64,000 nt of DNA from Distichodus sexfasciatus (taxonomy: Eukaryota > Chordata > Actinopteri > Characiformes > Distichodontidae), in contig JAVGVS010000001.1 in NCBI GenBank assembly GCA_032718565.1, forward strand, positions 7,577,162-7,641,161, read 5' to 3'. Shown piece by piece: positions 1 through 11,344 of the stretch. The translations under genes and the position numbers were made by a program. Positions within the stretch are counted from its first letter, which is position 1, and each line of letters opens with the position of its first letter. The notes under the pieces are model-generated. The model made no database searches. It saw nothing but the letters and a program-made list of their open reading frames with translations, and was not told where the DNA came from.

Positions 1-135
1 CTGTGCTCTGTGTGTGTGTGTGTATTGGGCATGTTTTTAGGCAGGTTGTTTTTACCTGATTGTCCCTGAAAAAGCTTTGAGCGCACGTGCAGGCAGGGCT
101 GAGCACGTAAAGACAAGAGATTTTGTTTGGTACTC

Positions 136-306
136 AGAATTTTGGCACAAACTAACACTATACATTTTAAGACAGAAACCGTGGGCCGTATAAAATCCCA
201 CCTCCCACCCACGTTGGACATGCCTGACACAAGCGCTACCTTTACGACGTACAATAAATGCTTCAAAGCAATTATCGTCCGGTTCTGATATCATCGTGCA
301 TCCCTA
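136..306 (+). mobile_element. 3' fragment of an hAT-like element (TAGGGATGCAC family)
   Basis: It closely matches the right half of the element at 5052-5653 (shared words CAGAATTTTG, TTGGACATG and ACGTACAATAAATGC) and ends with the same terminal motif GTGCATCCCTA. The left end is not identifiable. Confidence 0.7.
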
Positions 307-368
307 TTGTTTAGGGTTACTGATTTATGGAAGACTGTGCAAAGATAGCAAAACATGACTGTGAATGT

Positions 369-690
369 TAGGGGTGCTAATGATTCATCGGTCCGTATTG
401 ATGCTTTGATTGAGTGATCAGCGGGACTGTAGCATCAATCCACAATGAAAACATCATTCAGACGTCATACATTTTGTAACGTCCCTCACCAAGCAACAGC
501 AGGGGTGTCAGACAGCCTGATAACACAGGCTACTGCGGCCCATAGCTCAGGAAGTAAAATGTCAAATGATGTTGGTGGTGTTTGTGATTGTACTAAAGTA
601 TATGATATTGAGGCATATCGATCACTGACTCCTGAATAAATCGAATTGAAATTTTATCCTGGCAGACTTTGTGATACTGTCACACATCAA
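369..690 (+). mobile_element. hAT-like element fragment (TAGGGGTGTAAT family)
   Basis: It starts with TAGGGGTGCTAATGATTCAT. Internal text around ATCAATCCACAATGAAAACATC matches that at 36520 and 40980 (ATCCAAAATGAAAA). No right terminal repeat is found, so it is truncated or strongly diverged. Confidence 0.6.
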
Positions 691-857
691 ATCATTGTCC
701 ATTTATAATTGATATAATATCATATCATGATGAAACTTGTTGAAATGATTAGGTATTCTGCGCTGAGTGAGCGCAGAATACCTGTGAGAGTGCAAAAACA
801 GCCTCTTATTAAATATTCTGCTGAGCTTTGCTGTGATTGAGTGATTGAACCTCCGAA

Positions 858-874
858 TGTGTGTGTGTGTGTGT
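858..874 (+). repeat. (TG)n microsatellite
   Basis: Pure TG dinucleotide run of about 8 units. Confidence 0.95.
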
Positions 875-986
875 TTGTCTCACAGCGGGGTTGCTTGTAC
901 TAAGATGCCTGTTGGAGGAATGGTGTATTTCTGGGTCTAAAACTCTTATTAAAGTGCGTGTGAGTGCGTGCATGGGCAAGTGCACA

Positions 987-990
<4 letters not shown>

Positions 991-1018
<28 letters not shown>
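991..1018 (+). repeat. (TG)14 microsatellite
   Basis: Uninterrupted run of TG units. Confidence 0.97.
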
Positions 1019-1022
<4 letters not shown>

Positions 1023-1391
1023 TGTGTTGCTAAGCTGCATGCTTGTCTGCCCATCAGTAGGAAAGTGGCAGTGCCAGAGGCGAGTTTGCTCTCTCTGCAG
1101 GGAAAACTGTGCTTTACGTTTTACCATGAAGGCCCTGTACACAGCTCTCTGAATGTTGGGATTAAAGAAGAGAAAATCTCTCTCTCTCTTTCTTTTCCCC
1201 TCTCTCCCCTCATCTCCCCCCTCCCGTGGGGGCAGGGGGTATTTAGATCTTTAAGACTGCTTCTGCGTCCCTGAGAAGTAGAGGGAAATGAGGGGTGCTT
1301 TCAGAGAGCATATCTCATCTGAATCTGCCATGCTGATGACTTCCCCTGGGCACGGTGGGTTTAATGACAGCCTCCCAAGCCCTCCTAGCAC

Positions 1392-1415
1392 CACACACAC
1401 ACACACACACACACA
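1392..1415 (+). repeat. (CA)12 microsatellite
   Basis: Uninterrupted run of CA units. Confidence 0.97.
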
Positions 1416-2048
1416 TCTTCCAGAACAGCCCCGTCAGATTGCATATACTGCACATCGCTGACTAGCCACCAGTGACTTCCGTGGTTTAAGGTTTTTTTTG
1501 TAGCTGTAAAAACTCATTTGTTTAAGAATTTATTCTATTTTTCTTTTTCCTATGCTTGCATTTCTAGTCTTAGTGGCTTATTTCCTGCATGTCGGTCTCT
1601 CTGTCCCGTGCTGTCTTTCTCCCTCCGTCTCGGTCTTTCCCGGAGCTATGGCCTAATTGGCTACTCAAACCAACAAATCCACCATCATTATTCTGTCTGA
1701 GCTTTCTTCCTCCAAAGTGCCTATTCTCTCTCTCTCGCTCTCGCTCTCCCTCTTCCTGCGTGTCTTTCTCTTGGGCCCACTGTCCTTTAATCAACAGTTC
1801 CTCTGACATTTAATCCAATAATAAAGCTTGTGCCACAAGAGAATAAAAGAGAGTTGCTCCTTACGCAACACTTACTGCAACATCACCCTCCGTTTCTGCA
1901 ACACATTCATCTCACGGCGAAGCCTGACGTTGTTTATTCCATGGCTTTTTCTGTCCTCAGTATAAAGACAGAAACCATTCTCCAAATCCGTCCCTTAACA
2001 ATTCAGAACTGTGCCATGAGTCTTGGGGCTTCTCTTGGGGCTTGCAGT

Positions 2049-2217
2049 GGGGTAACAATTAGGGAGTTGGCCCCATGATGAAAAGGTCGCAGATTTAAGT
2101 CCCGGACCGATATAGGTGCCACCGAGGTACTCATGAGCAAGATACCGTCTCCGAACACTGCTCCAAAAAGCTGCTCCTTCACGGATGGGTCAAATGCAGA
2201 GGTCCATGTGTTCACAA
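2049..2217 (+). mobile_element. SINE family B, tRNA-derived copy
   Basis: It shares the B-family body: a diverged pol III B-box region (TCGCAGATTTAAGTCCC), ACTCATGAGCAAGATACCGT and ATGGGTCAAATGCAGAGGTC. It stops at TGTTCACAAT, exactly where the CTGGGCA-type element starts, so the usual 3' end is displaced or lost. Confidence 0.75.
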
Positions 2218-2218
2218 T

Positions 2219-3110
2219 AGAGCTGGGCATTTATTCATTCATTCATTTTCTGAACTGCTATATCCCAATTGGGGTCGCAGGGGGACCGGAGCCTATCCTG
2301 GAAACAGACGGGCGCAAGACGGGGACCAACCCTGGGCAGGCGCCAACACACTCACACAATCACACTTAAATTCACACATTACAGGGCCTATTTAGAGTCA
2401 CCAATGAACCAACATTACATGCCTTTGGACTGTGGGAGGAAACCGGAGCACCCGGAGAAAACCCACGCGAACACGGGGAGAGCATCCAAACTCCACACAG
2501 AAAGACCCTACGGCCGTCCCCGGGGTTCGAACCCAAGACCTTCTCGCTGTGATGCGGCAGCACAAACCACTGTGCCACCATGCCACCCCTAGAGCTGGGC
2601 AATATGAGCAAAAGTCTCATCACAATATTTTTGTCATGTTGATCGATTTTGATTATTATTACGATATGTAGTCATATTATGTCCCTTTTTTGTATTCTAC
2701 AAACTGAATGAACATTAATCAAATAATCAAATAATATTTAACAAACCACTTTCTTGTCAAAGCGGTCACTTTAACTATGAAGCACTGTGAGAAACCCTGC
2801 TTTTTCATCCTCTCCCTCACTCACCTCGGCATCCCGGTTGCCCGATATCTCTTCTTACCCACGCAGCCACTTTGCTAATGTTTACCACGCAGCTTCTTCG
2901 TGTGCAATGAGCAAATTTGCATCGTTGGCCATGGTTGGCTGTTGTGCTGGCGTTATGCCAAGCCCACTCGCTACGTGATAGACCAAAGACATTGTCTATC
3001 TCAACGTGTTGTTGCATAGTGGGCAAACGAATTTGATCGAATTTTATAGTCTACGTTTATCAGCGCTATCGTAGTCACATTGTTCTCGATAAAAAATCGA
3101 GAAATAAAAC
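2219..3110 (+). mobile_element. hAT-like AGAGCTGGGCA element, split by a SINE
   Basis: The terminal motif AGAGCTGGGCA appears at 2219-2229 and again at 2591-2601 because the SINE at 2230-2589 inserted there. The body continues from 2602 (ATATGAGCAAAAGTC) into AT-rich sequence. The opposite end is uncertain: I place it near 3110 after CGATAAAAAATCGAG, with no matching terminal repeat. Related termini occur at 53234 and 54560. Confidence 0.5.
2230..2589 (-). mobile_element. SINE family A, full-length tRNA-derived copy with 12-bp target duplication
   Basis: Reading the minus strand: a tRNA-like head (GTGGTTTGTGCTGCCGCATC region), a B box GGGTTCGAACCCC near 2523-2535, the body, then a (GAAT)n tail at 2230-2245. 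It is flanked by TAGAGCTGGGCA at 2218-2229 and 2590-2601, a perfect 12-bp duplication that proves retroposition. Confidence 0.92.
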
Positions 3111-4324
3111 ACTTTTATAAATACAAATAAATCACTTTAATTAATGATAATGTGCACAGGACAGGGGGATGTGTAATGGTACCAGAGGCCTTGGTCTGAG
3201 GATGGAAAGTGCTATAATAAAATGTTCCAGCAGACTCATCGCAGAAAACAAGACAGGCTTGAAATGGGATAGAAACGATGTAGTTATGATGTTTAACACT
3301 CACTGGCTTGTACTTTTGGGTCTAACAGAGCTGCACCTCCGTCTCTTTCTCACTCTTTCCTCACCCGTTTCCTCACTCCTTAAAAAAATCCCACTCTTCT
3401 TATTTCTAAGTTTTCAGCCCCAGGAAAGAAAGAGGGAGAGAGAAAGAGGCTGAGGTTGTCTGAATCTCCCCGTCTCTTTATTTTTCTCTCTTCTCTCTTT
3501 TTTTCTTGTGTTTGAATGAGGGTGGATGGCCAAAAAAAGGAAAAGTTAGAAAGGAGATGGGAATTGTTTAAGTTGAAGCACGGGGCAGGACGGAGGGGTT
3601 GAGAGGCGAGAGAACTAGACCTTTCCCCCTTTTTTTTCCTTCTCTTTCTTTAGTGGTTTGATGTGGTGGTAAATGGCAGCTCACCTGCTGAATTCAGAGT
3701 TTAAAGGGAAAATCACAGACTGATCCAGGGGCTGACGACCTCTTTAAATCTCCTGCTTGAATCTCTTTCTCTCTCTCTCTTGCTCCCTCACTCTCTCGCT
3801 CCTTCTCTCCCCTCATCACCCAGCCCCCCGCTCCTTCTCTCCCCTCTTTTCTCATTCTGCTCTGCCAATTATCTTGCTCTCAGCAGCCTTGTGTGATTGT
3901 ACTTAAAAGAGTGACCGAGGGGAAGACTGCTCACTCACTTCAGGAGAGAGATGCAACGAGAAAGGAAGGGACGAAAATGCACAAGCCGACAGCTGGAGAG
4001 GGCTGGTGGGACCTGAAGAAAAAAAAGAATGACAGAAGAGGCGCATTAAGTGAGGCCGCGTTAACATAGACGGCTTAAATGAGCAGCACTCGGAGTTTCC
4101 CCTTCATCCTTGTTTACGCCGACTTTGAATCCTCCTCTTCCTCTGAAGTAGCTCTCTCCTTCTCCTAAACTCCTCAGTGCCTCTTGAAGTGGCCGCAGCG
4201 CCGCCGCATTTGCTCCAAAGAAGCCTTGTGGCGTATATGGGGTGGTGGTGGTGGTGGGGGGTGGATGAAGGAGAGGGGGGCGTTTCCTACTTCTTTTTCC
4301 TTCCTCTCTCCTCTAATTGTTTAA

Positions 4325-4860
4325 TTAATCCTTAGCGCATTTGCATTTGCATTAACGGTGGGATTATGTTAATTGACAGCGGGCCTCTCTTGCTGGCGCG
4401 GCTGTTTGATATTGTAATGGAGATGAGCCGGGTTAACGCTCGGCGTTCGCCGTGGCACGACGCCTCATTTGCCAGAGCTCCAGGAGGCAGCGGTTCGCAC
4501 TCTGCAGCCATTGTCTTTACTCAGCTGCACGGCAAATTGAATTGCAGCGCCAGATAAGAGGACGCAGCCTGTTCCCCTCGGTTAATTCGCTCGAGTTAAT
4601 CTCACGTGGTTAAGCAACGCTCTGCCTCCTGATCTGCCATCGCGTTAAGGTGGCAAAGCCGCTCTGATGAGTTTCCAGCGTCCAGCAGGACATCAAACAG
4701 GCCAAAGATGCTAATGAGGCTGAGAATGAGTGAAAGCTAATCATTCCATGATCTGCTTTTTGAGTGGAGGACCCGGTTAACGGCGGCCATTTGTCTTTCA
4801 TTATACGGCTCCAGTTGGAACACCAGTAAACTTGGTGAAAAGAGCTCAAGCGATATTATC
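4325..4860. other. Candidate conserved non-coding element (intronic)
   Basis: About 535 bp without repeats or simple sequence, mixed GC content, and several homeodomain-like words (TTAATTGACAGC, CTAATGAGG, AAGCTAATC, GTTAATCTC). It lacks coding structure on either strand. The style resembles deeply conserved developmental enhancers, but conservation itself cannot be seen in a single sequence. Confidence 0.3.
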
Positions 4861-5051
4861 AGCTCTACTCATCGCTGGTTGATATGAGCTAAATATAAAT
4901 CAGTTTTGCCACTTATGGTCGCTGATAAATGACAAAAAAAGATGGACGATGGAAGATGGATCGGTCAACCATGTTATGAGTGTTGCACGCTAGGCAAATC
5001 CTCTGGGTGCTTTTTTGTGTTTATATTTGATGCTTATTAAATAAAAAAGGC

Positions 5052-5653
5052 TAGGGATGCACAATAAGAGGATTATTGGCCAATGCTGATATCCGATATT
5101 TTCATGTGTATATTTGCCATACTGATAAATGAGGAAGTCGGAATCGAGCTTGTAAAGATATTTTGCTCGTTCCACTGTGCGCTCAATTTTTTGTCACAAA
5201 AATAATGCCATAACTCTGACATTTCTAACAAAACACCAAGTCAAGCGAGCGTGAAAGCAGAGTTGAGCAGGACCTTCTCCCTTTGAGGCCGCAGCGCTGA
5301 CCACTGCGCCACTGTGTTGCCCAAACATGCAATTTAGTTATAAAATTTCACGCATGCGCGCGAGTTTGGCGCGGGCAGAGATTTTGCTCACGATCGTTTC
5401 AGTGCATGTTCAGAATTTTGCCACAAAATAACACCATATATTTTGAGACAGAAGGCCTGGGCTGTATCAGATCCCACCTCGGACTTTGGACATGTCCGGC
5501 AATAAGCGGTACTTTTCTGACGTACAATAAATGCATCATCAAATGTCTGTTGAAAATATCAGGCAAACCTAAACATTGGTCCGATGGTGATGACTTAAAA
5601 AAAGTTATTATCGGTCGATTCCGACGTGGTTCCAATATTATTGCGCATCCCTA
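5052..5653 (+). mobile_element. hAT-like non-autonomous element (TAGGGATGCAC family) with 8-bp target duplication
   Basis: Ends are TAGGGATGCACAAT and ATTGCGCATCCCTA, nearly perfect inverted repeats. Flanks AAAAAGGC (5044-5051) and AAAAATGC (5654-5661) match at 7 of 8 positions, the hAT target length. No transposase frame is inside. A short A-family SINE head lies inside at 5283. Confidence 0.85.
5283..5323 (-). mobile_element. SINE family A head fragment
   Basis: On the minus strand it reads CACAGTGGCGCAGTGGTCAG followed by CGCTGC, the tRNA-like A-box part of family A. The rest of the SINE is absent. Confidence 0.6.
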
Positions 5654-7134
5654 AAAAATGCATTTTTGTTGTACTTTTGCTCACAGTGCTACTTATGGAA
5701 AACACCTTTTTTATTATGTTACACAGCGATGCATAATGTGTTTTTGCTGAAGTTAATCATTTTTTAAATTCTATTGAAGACCAGCACTCTAACTCTGTCC
5801 TAGAAATAACACTTCATTATAATTCCTCTTATTATGATGTCCAAGTTGCTGTAGAAGCTTGTTGCTGGCACTCATAATACACATTCAGCACCATAAACAT
5901 AGCAATGAGACACACACACATTCTGGGCAGAGTGATTCAGAGAATCTATTTAGTCAAGCCAAACATACCGAGGTACACAGGCTTGCTAGACTGTGTCAAG
6001 ATTGTCTCTGGCCTGGATTAAGATCTGCAGCGAGGCCTTTCTACTTTATACACACACACATAATGGCTCTGGGCCGACCTGCTCCTTTCCAAGATTTAGC
6101 CTCGGACACACGCTGCGGGTTGCCTGGGGTCACGGTGGCCCGAATCCGGCGCAGATTGGGGTCGCGAGGCAATCGCAGAATCTTAGAGGGAAAGGCGGTG
6201 GCTGGAGATCTTGATCAGTTCATATATTGCTTTCTTTTGCCTACTGGGCCACGAGGCTAAGGCAGAGTGTATCTGAGCGGGAAAGGTGAAGGAGGAGGTG
6301 GTGCTGAAGGGCACAGAGCAATGACACGTGATAAGGTGTCTATCTTCAGTGTATCTACCCGGTTGTTGTGTGGTTCTGGCCCGATTGCCGACGTCTCGGC
6401 TTGGCAGCTTAAGGAGGCCTGCGAGCCGACGGAGAAAAGTTGTTTGATGTCCTCCTCAGCTCGCCGCCGTACAAGTTGAGATTTTAGCGTTGGCATGGAA
6501 ACAGCAAAGCTGTTTCTGCCGGGTCCTCGTTGGGAAGTTGTTATGGTAACAAACTCCTTTTTTTGTGTAGGACGCGTTATCTGATGGTCTCCCTCAGGGC
6601 CGGTGCAGTGCTGGGAGAAAGGATGCTTATTGATTTTGGCTGTTATCCGTTTTGGATGGTATTATTATGTTCAGCAAGTTTTTTGAGGTGGGGGCGGATT
6701 GTGTTGGCACTGCTGTATCACAGAGATGAGGATTGTCCTGTTTCTTGCCCTCACACATGCAGAGAAAGGGCACACACACACACACACACAGACTGGAGAT
6801 TCACTGAGGGATCTTTTAGGAGGAAGCAGTCCTCACCAGCAGTTACAGGAACAGTAAATGTGGGGAAGGGAAATGAGTTTGATCAGTCGATTCGACGTTT
6901 ATGTTTTATTTCTCACTCTCAAGTACTCGGTCCATTATGGCAAAAGTGTAAATTTTCCTTCCCGGGGTGTATAGATGAGCACATTGGTCAGATGGGTTTG
7001 CCTTTAGGAAATATCTCTCTGTATACCGTTAGCCACAAATAGTCTCATCTCTCTGCTTATGCTGAATGTGAGGGATAAGATGATGATGATGATCATGCAT
7101 ATTACCCAATGAAACGCTTCTTTAAAAACCCAGT

Positions 7135-7480
7135 GAATCTCTTTCTCTCCCGCTGTCTCTCTCTATCGCACTCACACCCTAATTTTTTGGCTGTGCCATC
7201 TCTCCCTCTCTCTCTCCTGCACATAAATTCCCGCAGGCTTGCCCTACTCTCTCTTTATTTGAACTTTTATGATCAGCCATGGGTTCTGTTGATTCTTACC
7301 CTCATCTCTCACTCTTATCCGCTGTTCAATTCTGAATGGCCTTTCCTTCTTTATGGATGCATTCTCATTTTATTAGCTTTATGTTACCTTCTCCCTCTTT
7401 CTCTCTCTTACTTCTCTCTCCCTCTTTCTTTCTCTCTCTTCCTATCTCCCTCTCCATCTCTGCCACGCTCTAATCTTTCT
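7135..7480 (+). repeat. Pyrimidine-rich (CT)n low-complexity tract
   Basis: Dominated by CTCTCT and TTTCTC words. It produces a 148-aa open frame of Ser/Leu/Pro-rich sequence that is an artefact of composition. Confidence 0.8.
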
Positions 7481-9292
7481 GTAGTTTCATTGCTGCATAA
7501 CTTTTCCACCTCTTTTAATCTCTCTACCTTTACGACGAAAAAAAAATCAGAGTAAAGAGAGTTTGAATAATTGAAAAAACACACACACACGCACACACAT
7601 ACTCATTCCGAAACCCACCCGATTGCTGGACGTGGAGCGTTGACAATGGATTCAAACGGTCCTCAAACGGAGAGCTTTTAAAAGCTTCTGGAACAATAGG
7701 CCTTGGTGTGTTAATGGCCGGCTCACACCTCATATCATGGCACTTATGAGTGTTTTGATGCAGCTCGGCGCTGACACACTGTGACTAAGTGTTCTGAGTG
7801 GCAGCGAACCCAGCGCCCTAACCTATAAGTCTGACTCCGTCCTGACTCAATAGACGCGAGGCTCTGAAAGCACTCTAAAGCCAACGCCTCATTCTCTCTC
7901 TCCCCGTTATTCCTTCTTTGTCCCTGAGATTTTCCAACCGTCTCAGTCAAGCTCTCATCAATTCACTTATTATATTTGCAGTCAGATGGACAAAGACTGT
8001 ATAAACTGCGTGTGATAGCTGAAGGTTTTGTGGCTGCTCGAGCTTCTTTCTTCACTTTATTTCAGCACTTGCAGTGTGGATTCAAATCTGTATTTGTTTA
8101 GGACGATTCAGTTGATTCTAATTTGTATGACTTAAGTTTTGATATGATTTGAGCTCTGACTGAGCTGCTTCTGACTCAATGCACCGTGTGTGGTTTTTGT
8201 TCTCTCCACGCATTGTGGACAGTGTTTTATATTAGAAATCGCTGGAATCCTCTCCTTTACTGAGAAAACAAACCTCAACACCCTTTCTACTTTATCTATT
8301 AATAGTTATTTGAGAAGCTTATTTAAAGTTTTCTGGCTTTAATCTGTGATATATTTAGAATGTGATCCAATTCTCTACTGGAATAGACATAAAACATTGC
8401 ACTCGAAGGAACTGGAGGAATTTTCCTGAGCAGAAGCTTTTAGACTGAATACACAGATTTTCTTTCATATGCTGTCGGGGGTCAGGCACAGATTTGACAT
8501 CATGCTTTGCTGACGGCAGGTGAGGCCGCTCCCATGCGGTGATGTCAGAGCCGGTCGTTAATGGGCGAGAAAGTGCTCCTGCCAAGTTGGAGCTATTGTG
8601 GTTGACGCTGATCGATGCTAGCGGCACTCCGAGCCCCGGCAAAGTGCCGAGAAGGAGGAGAATGTTGTCGGCTGGGTTCAGAGTTTTTGCGCAGAGCTTC
8701 TCACTATCAGTGTGCACTGGAACATCGCTGTCTAAGCTAGCTGCTAATTGGGGTGTGTGCGAGCCTAGACAGCTCACTGTCTTACTGTTCTCAGCAGGGG
8801 CAAGCTGTGCATGAATTGTAGGGGCCCAAGACAGAGGGGGATCATGTTTGCAAAGTCTGGCGTCTTAATGATTGTGAATGAGGGTTTGTGTGTTTGTTCA
8901 AGTGAGATCACAGCTCTTTCATCTTGATTCTTTAATGTTTCATATACACGCGTCAATTTAAGCACATGCACAGGCATGCAACGGTCTGCATGAGCACTGT
9001 TCTCATGTGCGGCTGTGTTAACTGGATTTGACTGGATGAGACAATGTCTTATTGAAGCATAAACCTGAGTGTGAACAGTATATGTGCGTGAGAAAGATAG
9101 TATGTGTAATGTTGGGAGAGGCGAAGACGAGTCATAGTAACATGGTTGGGACAGAGATGCACTGCTGAAAGAAATGGACCACAGAATACATGCACGTTTA
9201 TGATAGGACTGTGAGGTATAGACAGTTGTCTGTTGTGGTACAATGTTGCATGAAATGGGCGTTGAGGGGGGAGAGGTTGGGTAGCAAGTGAA

Positions 9293-9475
9293 AGTGAGTG
9301 ATTATTTGTCAGTGTAAACACAGCACCACTGCATTTGACCCGTCCGTGAAGGAGCAGTGGGCTGCTAACATGGGCAGCACCCGGGGAGCCGTGCTTGGGC
9401 ACAGTACCTTGATCATGAGTACCTCGGTGATACATTTCCGGTCCTGGGATTCGAACCGGCGACCTTTCAATCATG
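9293..9475 (-). mobile_element. SINE family B, interrupted copy (main part)
   Basis: The minus-strand copy has the tail end GAGTGATTATTTGTC at 9297, ATTTGACCCGTCCGTGAAGG, and the B-box region GGGATTCGAACCGG at 9446-9459. It stops at TTA 9476-9478, and its last bases resume at 9994-10009 beyond the Harbinger-like insertion. Confidence 0.85.
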
Positions 9476-9478
9476 TTA

Positions 9479-9990
9479 GGGCCAAGATATACTTAACATT
9501 CGGAACGCTTACGCACACGCATCACGGCTGCCACATGTTCTCTGCGTTCTTTTGACGCTTCCTCTGAGCACTTCGTCAGAAATTAGCACGATGCATGTGC
9601 GAGTTGCAGTACCAGCAAACATCAGGGTGGCAGTGTGTTCAAGTTTTGATATGTGACGTCAGCATCGTTGTTTACTATCAACACGGCTGAACGGTTTCGC
9701 TGTCTTTTTGCACCTTCGTAACATCAGAATGCAAATTATTTTTATCTTCAACGTCTTTCTTCCCTCATTTCACAGCAAAACCAGACTATATTTTTCGCAC
9801 TGCCGCTTTCTACTTTTTCCTCTTCTGTCACTTAACAGCGGACTGGGCGCTTATATAGTGTACACTGCCACCTGTTGGAATCCTCAAGATTAACAAAAAG
9901 TACGCACGCAAGTATAGTCAGTACAACGCTTGTGTAGCTGCAGAGTCCACAAGCGTACGCGTCACGTTGCGTTAACTACGCTATCGGCCC
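9479..9990. mobile_element. Harbinger-like MITE (512 bp) with TTA target duplication
   Basis: It begins GGGCCAAGATATACTTAAC and ends GTTAACTACGCTATCGGCCC, imperfect inverted repeats starting with GGGCC. It is flanked by TTA at 9476-9478 and 9991-9993, the TWA-type target of the PIF/Harbinger superfamily. Both halves are rich in ACGC words (CGCTTACGCAC / GCGTACGCGTC). No transposase frame is present. It sits inside a B-family SINE, whose two parts flank it. Confidence 0.8.
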
Positions 9991-10009
9991 TTACACTATC
10001 ATCTGCCCC

Positions 10010-10146
10010 ACACTCGCCTCTGTACCAAAAGGGCATAGGTTCAAATTTTGCCTGCAGCACTACCATCATTGGTTATTAAACTGTCCCTGGAATTATGAAA
10101 TGGAAGTTACTCTGGATAAGAGCATCTGCTAAATGCTTTAATATAG
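10010..10146 (+). mobile_element. SINE family C (V-SINE/HE1-like), 5'-truncated
   Basis: Contains CATAGGTTCAAATTTTG (B-box region) and ends with GGATAAGAGCATCTGCTAAA, a terminal domain shared by many fish tRNA-SINEs. The tRNA head is missing. Confidence 0.8.
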
Positions 10147-10207
10147 ATGATTTCTTTATTAATTTTTGCTAGCTAATTCTAATATCCGCTAATGCATCTC
10201 AAAGACC

Positions 10208-10310
10208 AAACTACCAAATTACAACAGTAGCTTGGCTGTAGTTTAGTCACGCTCATCATCATATGTAGATTGAAAAGCTACCGTTTATCTTGCACAACAC
10301 TGTTGTCGAG
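10208..10310 (+). repeat. AGCTAC-type repeat fragment
   Basis: AACTACCAAATTACAACAGT and AGCTTGGCTGTAGTTTAGTC match the element split at 34985, here next to a C-family SINE. Confidence 0.5.
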
Positions 10311-10470
10311 GATTTCTTAAAAAATTTACTGTGGTAAATCGTCCAGCCCTGGTAAATAACTTAATATTCTTCTGTCTAGCTATTCCTGCTGCTTTCTCAT
10401 CCAGCCCTACCATATGAGTTTGTGTTTTTCTCTCTCACTAATCCCACTGCTTTCCTCCCTCTTCCTGCAG

Positions 10471-10890
10471 TGATCCCGGACACCTTGTCTGTGACGTCGG
10501 CCGCCCAGTCGCTCTCCAAGGTAGAAGGCGACATGCTGCAGCTGACTTGTGAAGTCACTCGACAGACGTCTCAGCACACTCACTTGGCCGTAGGCTGGTA
10601 CCTGCGTTCCCCGGACGATGCCAGCGCCCAACCGCGCGACCTGGTCACACTCTCCCGTGATTTTGTGTTGAAACCCGGAGGGTCGTACCGACAGCGTCTG
10701 TCCTCCGGAGACCTCCGGCTGGATAAGACCAGCACCACTTCCTACCGCCTCACCATCTACAAACTGCAGCCTGCCGACCAGGGCCAGTTCTACTGCGAGG
10801 CATCTGAGTGGATCCAGGACCCGGATCGCTCCTGGTTTGCCATGACGCGCAAGCAGTCTGAGAAGAGCTCCGTTAAAGTTCAGCCCACAG
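10471..10890 (+). CDS. igsf3: igsf3 exon encoding Ig V-type domain 2 (EWI motif)
   Basis: This 420-bp exon encodes one complete V-set immunoglobulin domain of the IGSF3 ectodomain. IGSF3 is a type I membrane glycoprotein of the EWI group that partners tetraspanins; in mammals it is linked to neuronal development and tear-duct formation. The acceptor is CTTCCTGCAG and the donor GTGAGT. The reading frame is phase 1 at both ends: 2 bases, 139 codons, 1 base. Counting the split first codon as residue 1, the B-strand Cys is 27, the core Trp 43 (GWYLRS), the DQGQFYC motif 103-109 with the F-strand Cys at 109, and Glu-Trp-Ile, which names the family, at 113-115. The stretch EASEWIQDPDRSW followed by MTRK matches IGSF3 domain 2 as I remember it better than PTGFRN, CD101 or IGSF8. 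No N-glycosylation sequon is present. Confidence 0.93.
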
Positions 10891-11344
10891 GTGAGTCTCG
10901 GAGAGGCACTTATGATGATCTTTTTAGGCATGCTGTGTAAAGCACTTTAACTTAAGTCATAACAGTAAGATGGAGTCCCATCTGAGAGCAAGGGTGCCAA
11001 TTTTGCACTGCAAAGGTAGATGTATTTGGGTTTAAAGTGCATGTCGTGACAGGAACATTAATCTCTTAATCTCTGTAATTAAAGATGGCACCAAGTCCAT
11101 TACATCGTATCGATATCAGGCCGATACTGGCAAACAATGCTCGATCAGATTTCAGGGGATCAGATTCTCCCATGTTTAGCTTTCTCAAACATGTGGTATG
11201 AGAACAATAGCACAATGAGAGTTGTTCTCACAATCAAGGGGTTGTCTGTGGGTTCAAATGCCAGACTGGTGAAGGTATCGCTGAGATACCCTTGAGCGGG
11301 GTTACAGACCCCGCCTCCAACACTGCTCCTCAGGTAGATTCCCA

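Larger units (their letters stand above)
1..10470 (+). other. igsf3: 3' part of the igsf3 intron preceding the domain-2 exon
   Basis: No Ig-like exon or other convincing coding sequence is seen in these 10.4 kb. The last bases are a pyrimidine-rich tract and CAG acceptor in front of the domain-2 exon. Identified contents are SINE copies, hAT-like elements, a Harbinger-like element and microsatellites, listed separately. The pyrimidine-rich stretches 3330-3480, 3640-3850 and 7135-7480 give long low-complexity open frames that are not genes. In 307-368, 700-850, 1420-2040, 3115-4320, 5660-7080 and 7560-9290 I see only unique intronic sequence with simple repeats. That the stretch is intron, and not intergenic, is inferred from the absence of domain 1 and of any promoter or signal-peptide exon. 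Confidence 0.6.

Noticed and set aside
6530..7042. 170-aa + strand open frame
   Set aside because: No domain; interrupted by a CA repeat that encodes a His-Thr run.
7109..7555. 148-aa Leu/Ser-rich frame resembling a membrane protein
   Set aside because: Produced by a CT-rich tract; hydrophobicity is compositional.
8355..8777. 140-aa minus-strand frame
   Set aside because: No domain, no splice context, ordinary intronic composition.
10407..10931. 174-aa minus-strand frame over the domain-2 exon
   Set aside because: It is the antisense shadow of a GC-rich exon.
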